Source of the DNA: Parus major
Taxonomy: Eukaryota > Chordata > Aves > Passeriformes > Paridae
Direction of reading: 5' to 3'
Length of the DNA stretch: 64,000 nucleotides
Assembly (NCBI RefSeq): GCF_001522545.3
Contig: NC_031769.1
Location: 26,248,100 to 26,312,099 of the forward strand
The notes under the pieces are model-generated. The model ran no database searches and was not told the DNA's origin. It saw only the letters and a list, made by a program, of their open reading frames with translations. Both the position numbers and the translations under genes were made by a program. Of the stretch, positions 38,723 through 51,358 are shown piece by piece (the stretch's first letter is position 1; each line of letters starts with the position of its first letter).

Positions 38723-38953
38723 ACACCTTTCTCACCGCTGCGAGTAAAATGTTTTCTTCAAACTCTGCAATATATGCAGAGACTTGGGAGGCCTGAAAAG
38801 AAAACTTGTCAGTAAAGACCAAAGAAGGCAGTAGATGGATTTCTCTTTGGCACTACACCACCAAAACCATTCAGGAGCAGACCCACATTTTGGCTGATTT
38901 TTTTTCCCCGATGCACTCTACATGTAAATGCTTCCAACCACCTTTCACATGCT
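38723..38953. other. Noncoding spacer
   Basis: Nothing recognised. It precedes the first copy of a duplicated segment. Confidence 0.5.
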
Positions 38954-39056
38954 AGATTGTGCTCTGCTTATTTGCAAGCAAGAATATTTTAAATAGATTG
39001 ACAATCATGTTTTGCAGATAACAATGTGAATGTTTGTAATAGAAAAAGCCTGAGTA
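38954..39056 (+). repeat. Duplicated segment, copy 1 (about 103 bp)
   Basis: Aligns almost end to end with 40834-40935, same orientation, about 1.9 kb apart. Shared blocks include ctgcttatttgcaag, aatagattgaca, taacaatgt.aatgtttgta and aatagaaaaagcctgagta. I count roughly ten substitutions plus small indels. It has no similarity to CR1 or the LTRs here that I can see. Confidence 0.9.
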
Positions 39057-40833
39057 TAGTTTTAACTTCAACTATGCTGGGGGTTTTTTTGTTGTTTTTG
39101 GTTTTTTTTTGATCCTGCCAACACATATTCAATTCCTAATGCTAGGAAATGTTCAGAAGTCAATAAAAATGGTCAAACTCAATTATTTTATTACATGCAA
39201 AGAAATAAGATAGGACTTTTCACGATGTCATGGAGTTAACTTAGCCAGGGATGAAACAGAGTCAAGTGATATTATGGCTCAAAAAGAGAACTGGACCAGT
39301 ATTTGGAAGACAGGTATTTTAAAATTTACTAAACACTCAAATCATTGTAGACTCAGGAAATCCTGTGTACTGAGAACAGTTAGAAAGAAACTGTCATATG
39401 TGTTTAATCTCTTCTTATTTCTCCCCAGCTTCTACTCAAGACTACCACTGGGATGCTGAACTAGACAGATCCTGGATCTGAACTTACTGGATCTGTACTT
39501 CTTTATGTAGCAGGTTTATATAAGTCATACCTAGACTTATATTCAACTGTTTGCCAACCAACATTGAGTAACTCTTGACATGCTCAGAGCACTACCCAGA
39601 AATATTTTCTCATTCAGTAATTAATTTTCACAGTTCTGATTTGTGAACAGAATTTCACTCATCCTTTTTAAATCATCCTGACTGTATAGGACAGAATGGA
39701 AAAGATGAATGAAGGAAAAAAAAACATGCAATCTGATTTTGAATATCTGCAAAAATGAGATCTTTAGAGTAAAAATATGCAGAGTTGGATAATGTTTTCA
39801 GATTTTTCAGTTTCAGAAGATTGCATTTCTAAGAATAAAAATTTGTCAAAAAGATACTAAACCTATAATAAGTGTTTATAGAAAAATCTGATTACTTAAC
39901 AGATTATGCATTATATTCTTTTTAAAAGGCCTATACTTCTCTCTATATATGTGCTTTCTATGGTATTGTCTTCTACTTAACTTCCTGAAATATTTGTTCT
40001 ATTGCTGGTTAGTGAGGATGGTCTTATGAAACAAATGTTTCTTTATAAATGGAAAGCCTTTCAATGTTCAGGAGTTTCTGAATAAAAATGTTAAATAATT
40101 CATGAACTATTCAAACTAATGTTTGCAAATATATCAGTAATAAGTTCTGACGTAATGCACTCTCAGATATCTGATTACGGCAATCTGGAATTCTTGGCAG
40201 TGATCTCAGTTTACCATTGGATTACAAGAGCTTGTGAACACTGACTCCTTGAATCTGTTACTTGCAAATTCTAATTTATCTTTGACTATTAAAATAGAAA
40301 AGCTGAAGTAAGAGAAGTATGTGTCTCTTATGTTTAGAATGACATAAGCACCTCTTTTTACACAGGAGGTTAAGCTGTTGAATTCTAAAGGATTTGTAGG
40401 TGAACCTTCTTTAAGCAGTAGATAAAGAAAATTAAAGTAATCTATGTGTAAACGAGAAAAATATTCTGAGAACATATGGAGATAAAATCCATCCAATATA
40501 TAGCCTGTACTGAAATGAGATCATGGGAAGTACTTATGTCTTACTATTTTTTTCCTATGGCTGTCCTCAGCTCAGGAAACAGTTGTTTCTAGTAGAGTCT
40601 TTCTCTTATAGTGAAAAGCCACATCCTCCAGTCTTTCAGAAAGCTCTACGTACACTTCCAGTGCTTCAACGTTAGCAAAAAAAGCAAACACATTCAAAAT
40701 TGTAACACTTTCATTTGCCTAGGAATAGAAAAAATATCTTGGGAAATACAATTGAAAACACCACTTCACAGTTCTGATGTGAATTTGTGTGCTACTTTGC
40801 ATGCATTCTCACACAATTTGGGGATTCACAGCA
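39057..40833. other. Unique AT-rich DNA between duplicated segments
   Basis: No gene recognised. It includes a G/T-rich run near 39078-39111 (ggggg then T-runs). A 96-codon minus frame at 40206-40496 lacks any recognisable domain. Confidence 0.55.
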
Positions 40834-40935
40834 AGATTGTGTTCTGCTTATTTGCAAGTAGAATATTTAAAATAGATTGACAGTCATGCTTTGTAGGTAA
40901 CAATGTAAATGTTTGTAATAGAAAAAGCCTGAGTA
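40834..40935 (+). repeat. Duplicated segment, copy 2 (about 102 bp)
   Basis: Second copy of the segment at 38954-39056, direct orientation. Similarity starts at agattgtg.tctgcttatt and stops after gcctgagta, with unrelated flanks on both sides. This argues for a dispersed repeat or a short local duplication rather than a long one. Confidence 0.9.
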
Positions 40936-42963
40936 CATGCCTGTGCTTTATCTCGCAATGGCAAAGATCAGAGCATGCTGATGTATGCATTTAAAATATT
41001 CTTTCATTGTGCCAGTTGCTGATGCTGACTGATTCATTGCAGAGAGAAAAAAAATAAAAAAAAAAGAAAATAAAAGAAACAGCACACTATCCCAAATTCA
41101 CAGACCTTGGACATATCGTGTCTTAGCAGTCATTGTTGTAAATTTGCAGAAAATGGCACAAATGCTGTCTTACAAGGAATCTATGGGTGTTTATTATGCC
41201 TTGAATGAGAATTAAATGCCACTTGCTGTAATCTAATATACCTCAGAAAAAAAATAGCTCTTAGGAAGTATCTCCATGAGCCAGAGATAAAAGTTATCAT
41301 TAGATGCAGGCTGTATCAACCTTCAGCTAAAAGAATGGGCTTTCCCAGAAGCAGAGATTACTTTCTCTTCACCCCTTTTCAAAAATGCTTATCATGGTTA
41401 GGCATATATCAAAATAAACTCAGAATCCCTTCCATAGAGTTGAGGATATGTCAAAGAAATAGCAGGCTGCAAAATTTCACAGATTTAAGTCTCCCAAAAT
41501 GTAGTTAAAATCTGTGTTTTTCTATTTGAAAACAAAAAACAAAATAAAAAACCCAACAAGAACAAGACATTTCTATCTCAATAATAGCTTTCAAGTGATC
41601 AAGACCTATATCTTTATGTTCACATCATTTTGAAAGAGAAGCAGAGATTGAGTTCCACTATTCACTACAAAAAAAACCCTAAACCATGAAAAAAAAGCAA
41701 TGTTGTCTGTACTGGATCAGTCTTGCACTGAACACTGCACTATAGAATTTAATTTATCTTAGATCAATAGTTTCATTTGAACTTTCTCAAAGGCTGCAGC
41801 TTTTTTCTCCATGTTTTTGTGTGAACTTGTTTCTAAACTAATTATGTGGGACATTTGGCCAAAATAAGATCTCTTAGAATAAACACCAGGATCTGAGTGT
41901 AGTCTCATGGATGTTACCTTTCTTGTTCTACAAGCAATCAAATATGATTCTGATTTATATTTATCTTATAGGAAACTTACTAAAGAAGGGCCTGATAAAT
42001 GTGCAAGACAAGCCTGCTGCGACAGTTCTAGCTTATTTAGTTAGCATCTATGAATAAATAAACAGCTGAGCTGGTGCCACCTTTTATAGCTATTCTTTTT
42101 CTCAGCTGGATGTTAAAAGATTATCTCTTTTCTCAGAGCTTTTCCTTTTTATGTGCTCTAGACCTGAATTAACAGGTCATTATTTCATGGGGGGTTTTTT
42201 AGGTTGATGTTACAATATGGTAATTGCATAGGCCAGCATGCACATTTCAAGGCTTTTATTTCGGGTGATTGCAGAGAGAAATAAACTTGACTGTGATGTG
42301 ACATTAGTGTAATATCACTATAAATAAAAGTGCAGAGCCATTACTGATAAATGAAACAATGTGGGTGATGCAGACTTTGAAAAGAGACAGAAAGTGCCAT
42401 TGTTTATTGTTCCATCGGAATCCCCTCTAATCTGAGTTTAACAACTGAGGTTTCAGTAGACACCAATCAGTAAAAGTTCTGCTTACCTTCCACATTTATC
42501 AGTGATACATGAACATCATCTAAACAGTTGTAATTTGTCAGGAATTCTTGTACAAAACAAAAATCAGAACAAAATAAGCAAGACAGAGCATGAGAACATT
42601 GTGTCTGAAGGGCAACACATATATGAATTAATTTTAACTGTGTCTCTGTGTATAATTATTTGTATTAAGGTGTTCTTCTCACCAGTTAAACAGAAATAGC
42701 AGTTGTCACTAAAGACATTCATGATTATAAATGCTGAATCAGGGAATGTACCTTAAAACTGAGTGAACAAATTGCAGAATGAAACCAGACTCAATGTAAT
42801 CCTAGAGCTCAAACTGGGATTGCAAGTAGGCCAAAGTGAAACAGAACCATTCCTATCAAGTACTCCCCTGCAAGCTTCAATGAGACTCAGGATCCCACAG
42901 GTTTTTGTCCCATTGTAATTTTTGATCAATAAACCAGCCAATGTTTATGAAGAAACTAGAAAA
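40936..42963. other. Unique noncoding DNA
   Basis: No coding region recognised. There is an A-rich run at about 41046-41080. The 42236-42420 part has SOX/FOX-like cores (ccattgtttattg) and AT-rich homeodomain-like cores, and could be a regulatory element. That is inference only. Confidence 0.5.
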
Positions 42964-43099
42964 GTGTGGGAGTGTTTTGGTTGGTTGATTGGTTGGTTGA
43001 GTTGATTGGTTTTCATTTGTTTTGGGTTTTTTTGGCATTTGGTTGGTAGGTTTTGGGGGGCTTTCTTATTTTTGGGGGGATTTTTTTGTGGGCTGGGGA
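42964..43099. repeat. G/T-rich low-complexity tract
   Basis: The plus strand is nearly all G and T: repeated ggttggttgattggttggtt-type units, then T-runs alternating with G-runs (G6 at 43055-43060 and 43074-43079, then GGG and GGGG up to 43098). Overlapping frames translate to low-complexity strings. Guanine-quadruplex formation is possible at the 3' end but would need one long loop. Confidence 0.85.
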
Positions 43100-43407
43100 A
43101 AGTACTGTCTGGGAGAAAGAGATGAAGAGCAGCTTTGGGACAATAATATCTCAATCATTATTAGTATTTCTCCTCCTGAAAGTCCTACCAAAAGTCCTGT
43201 GCATTTTGGATGTAAAAGGAGGAAACTGAAAGTTTTCTTCAGGAATGATAACAAGCTGAGGAATGCTGAAAATTCAGAAAGTATGGATGCTAAATTCTGA
43301 CAGTGCCTGTACATATTACAGGCTGCAGAGCTTCTCAGGCTGGTCCTGAGAAAGTAGTCTGGGAAAGAATTAAAACAATCCTCAGGAACACAAAACAACC
43401 TTGCAGG
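43100..43407. other. Noncoding spacer upstream of compact LTR
   Basis: No recognisable gene. The short open frames on both strands that cross into the LTR are not supported. Confidence 0.5.
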
Positions 43408-43412
43408 TGTTG

Positions 43413-43479
43413 TTATGTGTTCCTTGTTTTCCTTGCAGGAGAAAGNTTATGTGTTCCTTGTTTTCCTTGCAGGAGAAAG
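43413..43479. repeat. 33-bp exact duplication flanking a single N
   Basis: 43413-43445 and 43447-43479 are identical over 33 bases, separated only by the N at 43446, the only ambiguous base I noticed. The pattern is typical of two contig ends that overlap but were joined with a gap character rather than merged. Confidence 0.9.
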
Positions 43480-43573
43480 TCAGGGGGGTGGTGAACCCCA
43501 GTGACCAATGATGGTAATGTAGCAGTTTACTAACCAATAAGAGTTTCCTTTCTGTATTTTCCATGTATCTGTC

Positions 43574-43579
43574 TATAAA
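43574..43579 (+). promoter_or_regulatory. LTR TATA box
   Basis: tataaa preceded by gtc and followed by gcagg, about 65 bp after two ccaat-containing motifs. It is the likely core promoter of the compact LTR. Activity today is unknown. Confidence 0.55.
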
Positions 43580-43593
43580 GCAGGCCTGCTAGC

Positions 43594-43599
43594 AATAAA
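43594..43599 (+). terminator. LTR polyadenylation signal aataaa
   Basis: aataaa immediately downstream of the TATA box. It is followed by a T/G-containing stretch (tcctcttgttctgagt) that could serve as the downstream element. Confidence 0.6.
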
Positions 43600-44560
43600 C
43601 TAAAGGATCCTCTTGTTCTGAGTCCTCGAGAGTCTGTGTCGTTCCTTCCAGCCGTTCCCAATCGGAACGACAAGAAAGGAAGATGGCAGTAGGCCAGTTA
43701 GCTAAAATATTATTATTTTATTCAGTATTCCTAAGTTTTCCAATAATCCCCTCTTCCAAGTTGTCACATGTATTAGTTCCATAGTGGAAGAAATACATTC
43801 ACTGAAAGAAAAATTAATCATTGATATTTGTATTGATTTAATACTTTTAAAAGTAGTCAATAATAATATCCCCGGCTGGACTGGGGTGGAACAGAGTTTT
43901 GATTGTAGATCTGTAGTTCTGCTTGGGGTTTTTAATGGCTTTTACCCAGGGTTGATTAAAACAGCTCTATTACAAAAAAGGTAAAAGCGTACAGATATTT
44001 CTGGATTTCCTGGGCTCATTTACAGGTACCAGAGCCTAGGGATGAATCCTTCAACTCAAAACACTCTGGGCTAGGCAGATAAAAGAGAAAGAAGCAGATA
44101 TCCTCACTTTTCAGTAACATTTTGGGTTTGGCTGATATGAACTACTGAGTAAACCTGTTCACAGTAGTGCATGAAATAATTTTTCACTGCATATGAACAT
44201 GTATGATACTTGCTGAAGCAGTTTTGGAAAGGAACCTTAATTGTCATTAATTCTGTTTGGGTGACAAGTATCTTTCCTTGGAATTGTGATTGCTTTCACA
44301 AATTTGAAACTGTATCCAAATGTACCTTCATGTGAAATATTGAATTTACATGCATATATGTAAAATAATTTTTTTCTTTTACATTAAAGAGCTATTGATC
44401 TATTAGTTTTAAGAAGTACAATAAGTAATGACAAGTAGAAAAGTAATATGGACAAAATGACAAAAAAATGGTTTGGGGGAACAAAAGTAACATATTAATA
44501 ATAGACTTGGAACACAGAAAGTATGTTTTACTCATTATGGAAAACTTAGAGATTTCATAA

Positions 44561-44600
44561 TTTTCTTTTTATACTAAAGATTTTCTTTTTACACTAAAGA
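44561..44600. repeat. 20-bp tandem duplication
   Basis: ttttctttttatactaaaga is followed directly by a copy differing at one base (atac to acac). A slippage duplication in unique DNA. Confidence 0.9.
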
Positions 44601-47600
44601 AGAAAAGACCAAAACAAGATTTTCAACGATTTCCAGGGAACTAGAAGATAAGAAATACCAACTCTCTTTTGGTCTCCTGCTTATAATTGGAAGAAAATAT
44701 GCACCAAAGATTGAGTTGAGTAAAAGACATCACACAGAAAGTCCTGATTATTGGTTTAGCTTGAGTAGATATTCATTATTTATTTCATTTATTTTTACTT
44801 ATGATTTTGGTTTGTTAAAGAACTTATTTGACTACTGTCACTAACACGGCATCCTAAGATGAAGGTTGAACCATGCTAGGGTTGTTATGGGTCCTCTTAA
44901 TTTCTAGCCAAGAAAAAAAGATTAAATTATTTCTTTTTAAGCTGTCAAGAATGCACTAGGTCTTCTCAAAAATGTCATCACCCCTCTGTCTATGTACCCT
45001 GGAGACTATTTAACACTGTAGGGGCAAGAAAGTAATAGAATATTGCATTAATTGTTCTTGCTGTTATTCAACCATGAGGAACTCTGAAACACCTGAAAAG
45101 ATATGACTGGTCCCACTTGGATAATACTGTTGTTTTACTAGTAAGAGCTAAGGCAAGGAGCCAAAAAAGACATGAGCATTCTCAAATCAGAAGCATCTAA
45201 AATTGAAATTAGAGAGGAGACAAAAAGCAGGCTAGCAGCCAGAAGCTCACACAGAAATGCTTCATGTTATACCTGTTAATATATAACTTTTATTTAATCT
45301 CAACAGTCTTTCAATGGTAAAACAATCCTTTTAAAAAATAATTAAGGCCAAATATCATAAAACCTTGCTTCATTTAAACCTTCTTTTAAGGTTTTTTTCA
45401 GTGTTGCATGAAGGCAAGAATGCATTTATTTACCTGTCAAACTGCAGGAGCTAGCATACAATAAGAGAGACCTGAATGAGAAGAAGTGATTGATGAAGGG
45501 AAAAGGTCAGTTTCTCTATAAGTATTATCAAAAGAGAGAAGCAAGTACAAAGAAAATTAAGGTTATGTCACACAGCAAATAAAACTTCAAAGTGAACATT
45601 TTAATATAAGGCTAGCAAAAAAGGGTATATTAAGGTGCATTTAACTTTATTTTCTGTGCCATTATTTTTAAAGCACAGCAGTACTTCAGAATTGTGTTTG
45701 AGGTACTGGCCTACAACATTTGACCACACTTACAGTACAAGTGTAAAATCAATTTTCTGCACTCCCATTTATCTCGGTACTGATTTTAGCTGGCTCTCTA
45801 ACAGAATGACTCTACTGGAGAGGTTATTTTACTTCAGAGTGGCATTTCAGAAGCCTTAAATGGTCTGAAGAGATGGCATATGACCTTTAGGAATATTTTT
45901 AACTCTGCTTTCCTCAGAAGAAGGATTATTTAACCCTGTGTGGTTATATGAATATAAGTCCCTCACTTTTCCCTGTGTGCATCTCAAAATATGTCTGGCA
46001 TTGACTTGTTTCAGCATAACTGACTGTTGACCATACAGAATTTTTTAACAGAAGCTGAGGATAAAAGCTAGATTGAGGGTCCTTATCTGCTGCTTTTTTG
46101 AAAAGATCAATTTGTTTCATTTGTAATTGTGCAAGTCTCATCTCTGGATTCTCAAACTTTATGATATTTTTATCACTGTTACAAATACAGTGCTGGTGTC
46201 TGTCCAAATGAAATTAAATCAGAGGTCTTGAATTGCAGAGGCTGCTGATTAGTAACTCTAGTTTAGAACAAAAAAGAAGAAATTAGAAATTCTTGACTTT
46301 ATACTATATCAAGCAAAACAATCCCCAGTCCTTTGGAATACCTACTCAGACAAATAAATGGCTCAAAAAAAAGTTCAGATCATGACAAATGTCTTAAAGC
46401 ACCTGATAACACTGGAGATCAATATCCAATTAACCCTGAGCAATGCTCTATTACAAAATTGGCTACCTAGCAAAATATAATGGACAGCAAAACAAAAAGA
46501 AATATAAGCAAGTACTGGCTGCATATGAGTAATTGAGAGAAATATAAAAGAAAAAAATATGTCATCATGCATGAAGTTTGTTAATAACTGGGTTAACATT
46601 TCACCAGAGTTTTGACAAAAGGAAGTTTTGAAGATTCAAAAGCAATGCAGAACGTGACCACAATCATGTGTGAATTCCTAAGAATTCCTAAAAGTACTCC
46701 CCTTGTACCTTTTGATACAGAAGAAATAAAAACCCTGTAACAAATAAGATAGCTAATAAAAAATCTTTCCAGCAGTGAAACTACAGAACAAATAGGTTTT
46801 AGTATAAATAGTTCCTAGTTGAATTCTCAGTTTTATCAGACTACGGCAAATTTTGATGTTCTGATGAGATAGAACACAAAGATATTAAATGTATCATCAT
46901 TCATAGTTTGGAGGTTTTGTAGACTAATCCTCTTATGTCATATTTAAATTGTAGCCTGGCTGAGCAATTCAGACTTCAGACTTTTAGAGAACAAATGTAG
47001 GCCCTGAACTAGGACACTCAATTCCATCCATAGCAGCTCCAAAAGAAGGACTGCCCAAAGGGCTAACTCAGGAGTTTAACTACTTCATTGTGAAGAACTG
47101 TTCTCTGGGGTTTCCCCCAGGCACCTGGGAATAAGACAGGTTTTCTGAGAGGCAGCTGGGCTGGATCCCAGTAGCTATGCCTTACTAATATCTTTACCTT
47201 TTTTCACCAAAGCCTGAATTGAACTAAGTCAATGTGGGTTTCCAAGGTGACACTTTATTTTGAATTTATTTTCTTACCCTACAGAACACAAATTTTCATC
47301 TCCCTCAAGGGAGAGAAATCTCTAGTCATAAATGTTGCTGAGTTAGTGTCCCATATGCAGGAATTTTCTTTAATTAATTAATTAATAATTTCTTTCACCC
47401 TTACATCTCAAGTTCATAAGATAACTTCTGTAAGCAAAACCTCATTTAGGGAAAATTTGTAGCACAGGACTGCCACATCAAAACTACTCTGCTAATTTTT
47501 TTTATTTTTCAGAATATAGTCAGGACCCACTCTAATACTGTTACACTTCATTTAATTTCCTCTCTTATTTGAAATATGTCACAGAGTATCACACTGATAT

Positions 47601-48525
47601 TTAGAAAACTAAATGTAAATTTAAATACTTTCATGGATAGTTTTCTCATTTATTCTTGTGTCAACACTATCCTTCTATGCTGCAAGCTCTCTTCAATCTA
47701 ATGAAAAAAAATTAAATTCTCAGCATATGCTTTTTCAGATGTGGCAATTTCCATAATTTCCTTCCTCTTAGCCATCTAACCTTTTTCTTCTCAATATCCT
47801 ATTCCTATGTGAAAGAAAACTTTTTTTTTAATTTATTGCTATACCTTAATTGTCATCAGTCCTGATCTTATAATTTGTGCAATGCCTGCAATTGTTACAT
47901 TTAATTTTATATATTTCTTATATTTCTACAAATTAATACTAAAAAAAAGTTTTGGTCTCTGATTTATTTGCCATTGGTACATTTCAATTTTACTTTTGGT
48001 TATCTAGCCTGCAGTTTTCTGTGTAGATCTATTTTTTTTTTTTAGTCCTCATAAGCTCTTTTGAGTTAATCACACATTTCTTATACATTTATACATACTA
48101 TTAGGCAGAAAAAAAAAATTCAAACTGTTATGATACATCCGAATGTGTTAAATTATATGTGATAAGGTACTTCTAAATTCCAGGAAGAAGCAGGAATGTG
48201 ATCATATTATGAAGATCTGTATCCTATTCTACAAGCCCATGACATTTTGGTAAATAATAGACATTTTTTCAATTACACATTTACATCTCTTTTAAAGTGG
48301 TCTATGAAGCTCAGCTTTGGTCAAGGAATATCTGGCATTTTACAGTGCAGCCTAAAAGAAGTTCTGAAAATTTTGGTGAGCTTGCCCACCTTAAAAACTC
48401 AATTTTAACTTATAAATCTTGCTGAATAGTGATTGCAGTTTAAAGCAAATGTCCCACTAGGCCAACAATCACTATCTATCAGCATAGAAATGTGACTGCC
48501 CAAAAAAGAGAATAAAAATTGCATA

Positions 48526-48563
48526 ACAATATATATTGTATTGTACACAATATATATTGTATT
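48526..48563. repeat. Paired palindromic 17-mers
   Basis: acaatatatattgtatt occurs at 48526-48542 and 48547-48563, separated by gtac. Each copy contains the perfect palindrome acaatatatattgt, so the locus can form two small hairpins or one larger cruciform. Confidence 0.9.
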
Positions 48564-51159
48564 CCCTCTTAAGTGTTTTCCCCATCACTAAGCACCTGCA
48601 GTATAGTAACTGTCTGAGCTAGAAGTAGCCAGTAGGCTTTTTTTAATCATCTGTGCACACCTGTGCACTTGTACAGTTTCTCTTGAAGGAATATAATAAA
48701 CTTGTATTTACAACATATTCTGGAAAAGAATTCCCTGTCTCCAATATATATTACTTAAATTGCCCCTACTATTTCCACAATAACCAAATTTGCTTTGAGT
48801 CTGAAGTTCAGATCCAAGTGACTTGCCAAGCATCTTGAAAGTTTGTTTTAAAAGGTCCCTGATTTTTGAGGCAAGTGCATTAATTTATCTATGCTGCTGT
48901 CTGTCAGACTACAACCATTATGGCTTGACAAGAAAATAATTGATTTTAGAATTGGTGATGTGTTCTCCACTCTACCAATGCTCCTCTAGTAGCTAGAGTA
49001 GCACACACCAAATGAATATTTTCTGCAGAACAAAAGTGTATTTACCCCATATGCTATCACTGAACTTCACAGACAGATTCTTGTTCACTGTCCCTTCCAG
49101 ATGTCTCAGCAAGGGACTTTAAAGTGTGTAGTCTAGCCTGTGTTCCCCATTCATTCTTCAAGCTTCCATGGGTATTTGAATTGGATGCACTAATTTATTT
49201 CAGATGTAAAAGTATCAGCACTATGCTTTGTCTTCCTTTTTTATCACACTACATTACATGGAAATATAATTTGGGCAAAGTAATATTTTTTAATTTCTTT
49301 TTTTGTTGTCCATAGAGGAAGGCTCCCATGAAGTAGACAAGCACAGTTTTTAAACTGGAAAATCCTTATCAGATTAGCCAAAGGTCTAAGAATTATCAGC
49401 ATTTTTTAATTATTACTGCCTATTAGCAGGGTATGCAGGCTCTTACATAATCTGGCACTGAAGTTCCTGGCATTATGGTCACAATCTCAGCAGCTCTATG
49501 TTCCCTTCATTCAAGTATTTAAAGTTTTGTAAAGTTAGAGGTAATATGGTCATGGTACCTTTGTCTCCATTAATCCAAATAATATATCGGAACAGGACAA
49601 TATTCACCAGGAACAACTTAAGTGTTAAATTTCTGACCTGAAAAATTTTTAAGTTCCAGGTGTCAGTTATTTAGGTTGGTAGAAGCCAGAAATAGAAAAC
49701 TCTTTTTAATAGAAAAACATTTCTTTGTAAGTGTCGGAGAATGTGGCAATAGATGTTTTATGCTAGCCTTGGAGCTAGGTGAACCGCAAATACAAACTTC
49801 TTAAATAGTGTCCCAAAATGCTGATTTATCACACTTAACCAAATGTACCTAAAGCTAAATTAACATAAACCTCTACCCTAAACCTAGACTCTAAAAGAAT
49901 GAATGTCAGATCTGTGACCTATTGCCAAGAATTAGTCTTTCTTTTATCCACTGACTGTGAATTCAAATACAGAAACATATTGGCACTCCTATGACACACT
50001 CTAACCCTAATGACACTAATTCATAGCTAAATACATGAGTTTGTACAACAATAATCACAGAGTGTTTTTTGTGTCTGCAAAAATCACTTTGCAGCTCAGA
50101 AAGCATTATTCTGGAAATGACCACATGGTACAATCAACCTCATTTTCTGTCCCTCTCTGTCACACTGAGTCAGGCTGTGTTTGTATAAACTCAGACTCAA
50201 GCAAAGTAATTAAGTATTTTGGGAAATATTTCTCTTGAGCCTAACTGGATTTGGTTCCTCCCTCCCATAAAACAGGAATAACAGGAAACTAATCAATTAT
50301 AGTAATAATAATAAGAAAAAATCAACCACACCTAGGAAAAGATGTCAAACTCTGTATACATCTACTTTATTAAAAAATGCAGATCTAGACATATTTGCCT
50401 AAGTAATTGTACACAACTGAAAAAAACTCTTGTAGAATTAATTCTAGCTTTGTTTGATGGTAGAAATATAGCTATTAGGCTTTTTTTGCACAACACATAT
50501 AGCTGAATTATATTAAACAGTTTGCAACAGTTGATAAAAGTCATTATCATTTTTCATTGCCTCTGCTTCTTCCATGTATTGTAGCCACACATTTTTAAGC
50601 ACAAATAATTCTGAAAACATTGGCTAACTGAAATGACCTGAATAATGGCCAAGTCAATAGTGTGAACTGAATAATTGTTCAATTTAGCATGTATTTCTAT
50701 TTAGGCTCTTCAATCAATAATATATCTGTGATTTTTAAAAAAAGGAAAAAAAGAAAAAATAATCTACCTCATAGATTAATGAAAATGGAAGTCCTACTAG
50801 ACATGTCTAGAGTTGCATTATCAGGGTCACCAAGAAATCTATTTCACTTGTGCAATAAGCGTGAAACATTTTATTCAGCACCTTTCAGCTGTTCATTGTT
50901 TTTCAAATAAAACAAAATAGAAAAGAGACCCTTAAGGTCTCCACTCACAAAAATATGGCATTGTCAGTAGGTGTGGACCTACCTTAACAATTGTCTTAAT
51001 TTGTCCCATGTATTAGATTGGGTTTCCTTTCATTTAAAAATGTAAATATTAAATCCCTCAGTTGGTGAAAAAAGAGAGAGAGGTTCTTCAAAGGACACTT
51101 CAGAGAAATTATCCTGGAACAGATTCAGTTCCTTGTGCAGATGCCTTTCTCTTTCTATA

Positions 51160-51358
51160 GAGTCATGGAATCATTAAGGCTGGAAAAGACCGCTAAGTCC
51201 AACCTTTGACCAAACCATCACTATTGTCAACTAAACCACAGCACTAAATGCCACATCCACTTATTTCTTCACCACTTTAAGGAATAGTAGCTCCACCCTG
51301 GTCAGTCCATCCCAATGCTTGACAACCCTTTCAGAGAAGAAACTCTTTCTGAATTGAC
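51160..51358 (-). mobile_element. CR1 LINE 3' UTR fragment
   Basis: Plus-strand agagtcatggaatcattaag, then ggctggaaaagacc, gccacatccactta, tccatcccaatgcttgacaa and cccttt.agagaagaaactcttt, is the reverse complement of a CR1 3' UTR of the 'aggttggaaaagacc' subfamily type. Only the last 200 bp is present, without ORF2. The right boundary near 51358 is approximate. Confidence 0.85.

Larger units (their letters stand above)
43408..43672 (+). mobile_element. Compact solo LTR, ERVK/alpharetrovirus-like
   Basis: Starts tgttgttatgtgttcc (or three bases later) and ends atcggaacgaca. It contains two ccaat boxes (gaccaatg, aaccaata), a TATA box tataaa at 43574-43579 and the polyadenylation signal aataaa at 43594-43599, only 15 bp after the TATA box. 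That spacing implies a very short R region, as in alpharetroviral-type LTRs. U5 would be about 60 bp, with gtcgttcc...ggaacgac as an inverted repeat near the end. The LTR is inflated by a 33-bp duplication around an N (43413-43479). No internal viral genes adjoin. The family assignment is inferred from structure. Confidence 0.75.
43673..51159. other. Unique AT-rich noncoding DNA (about 7.5 kb)
   Basis: No gene or transposon recognised. It contains the small repeats listed separately at 44561-44600 and 48526-48563, and a ttaa run near 47371-47385. All open frames are under 90 codons with no domain. Confidence 0.55.
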
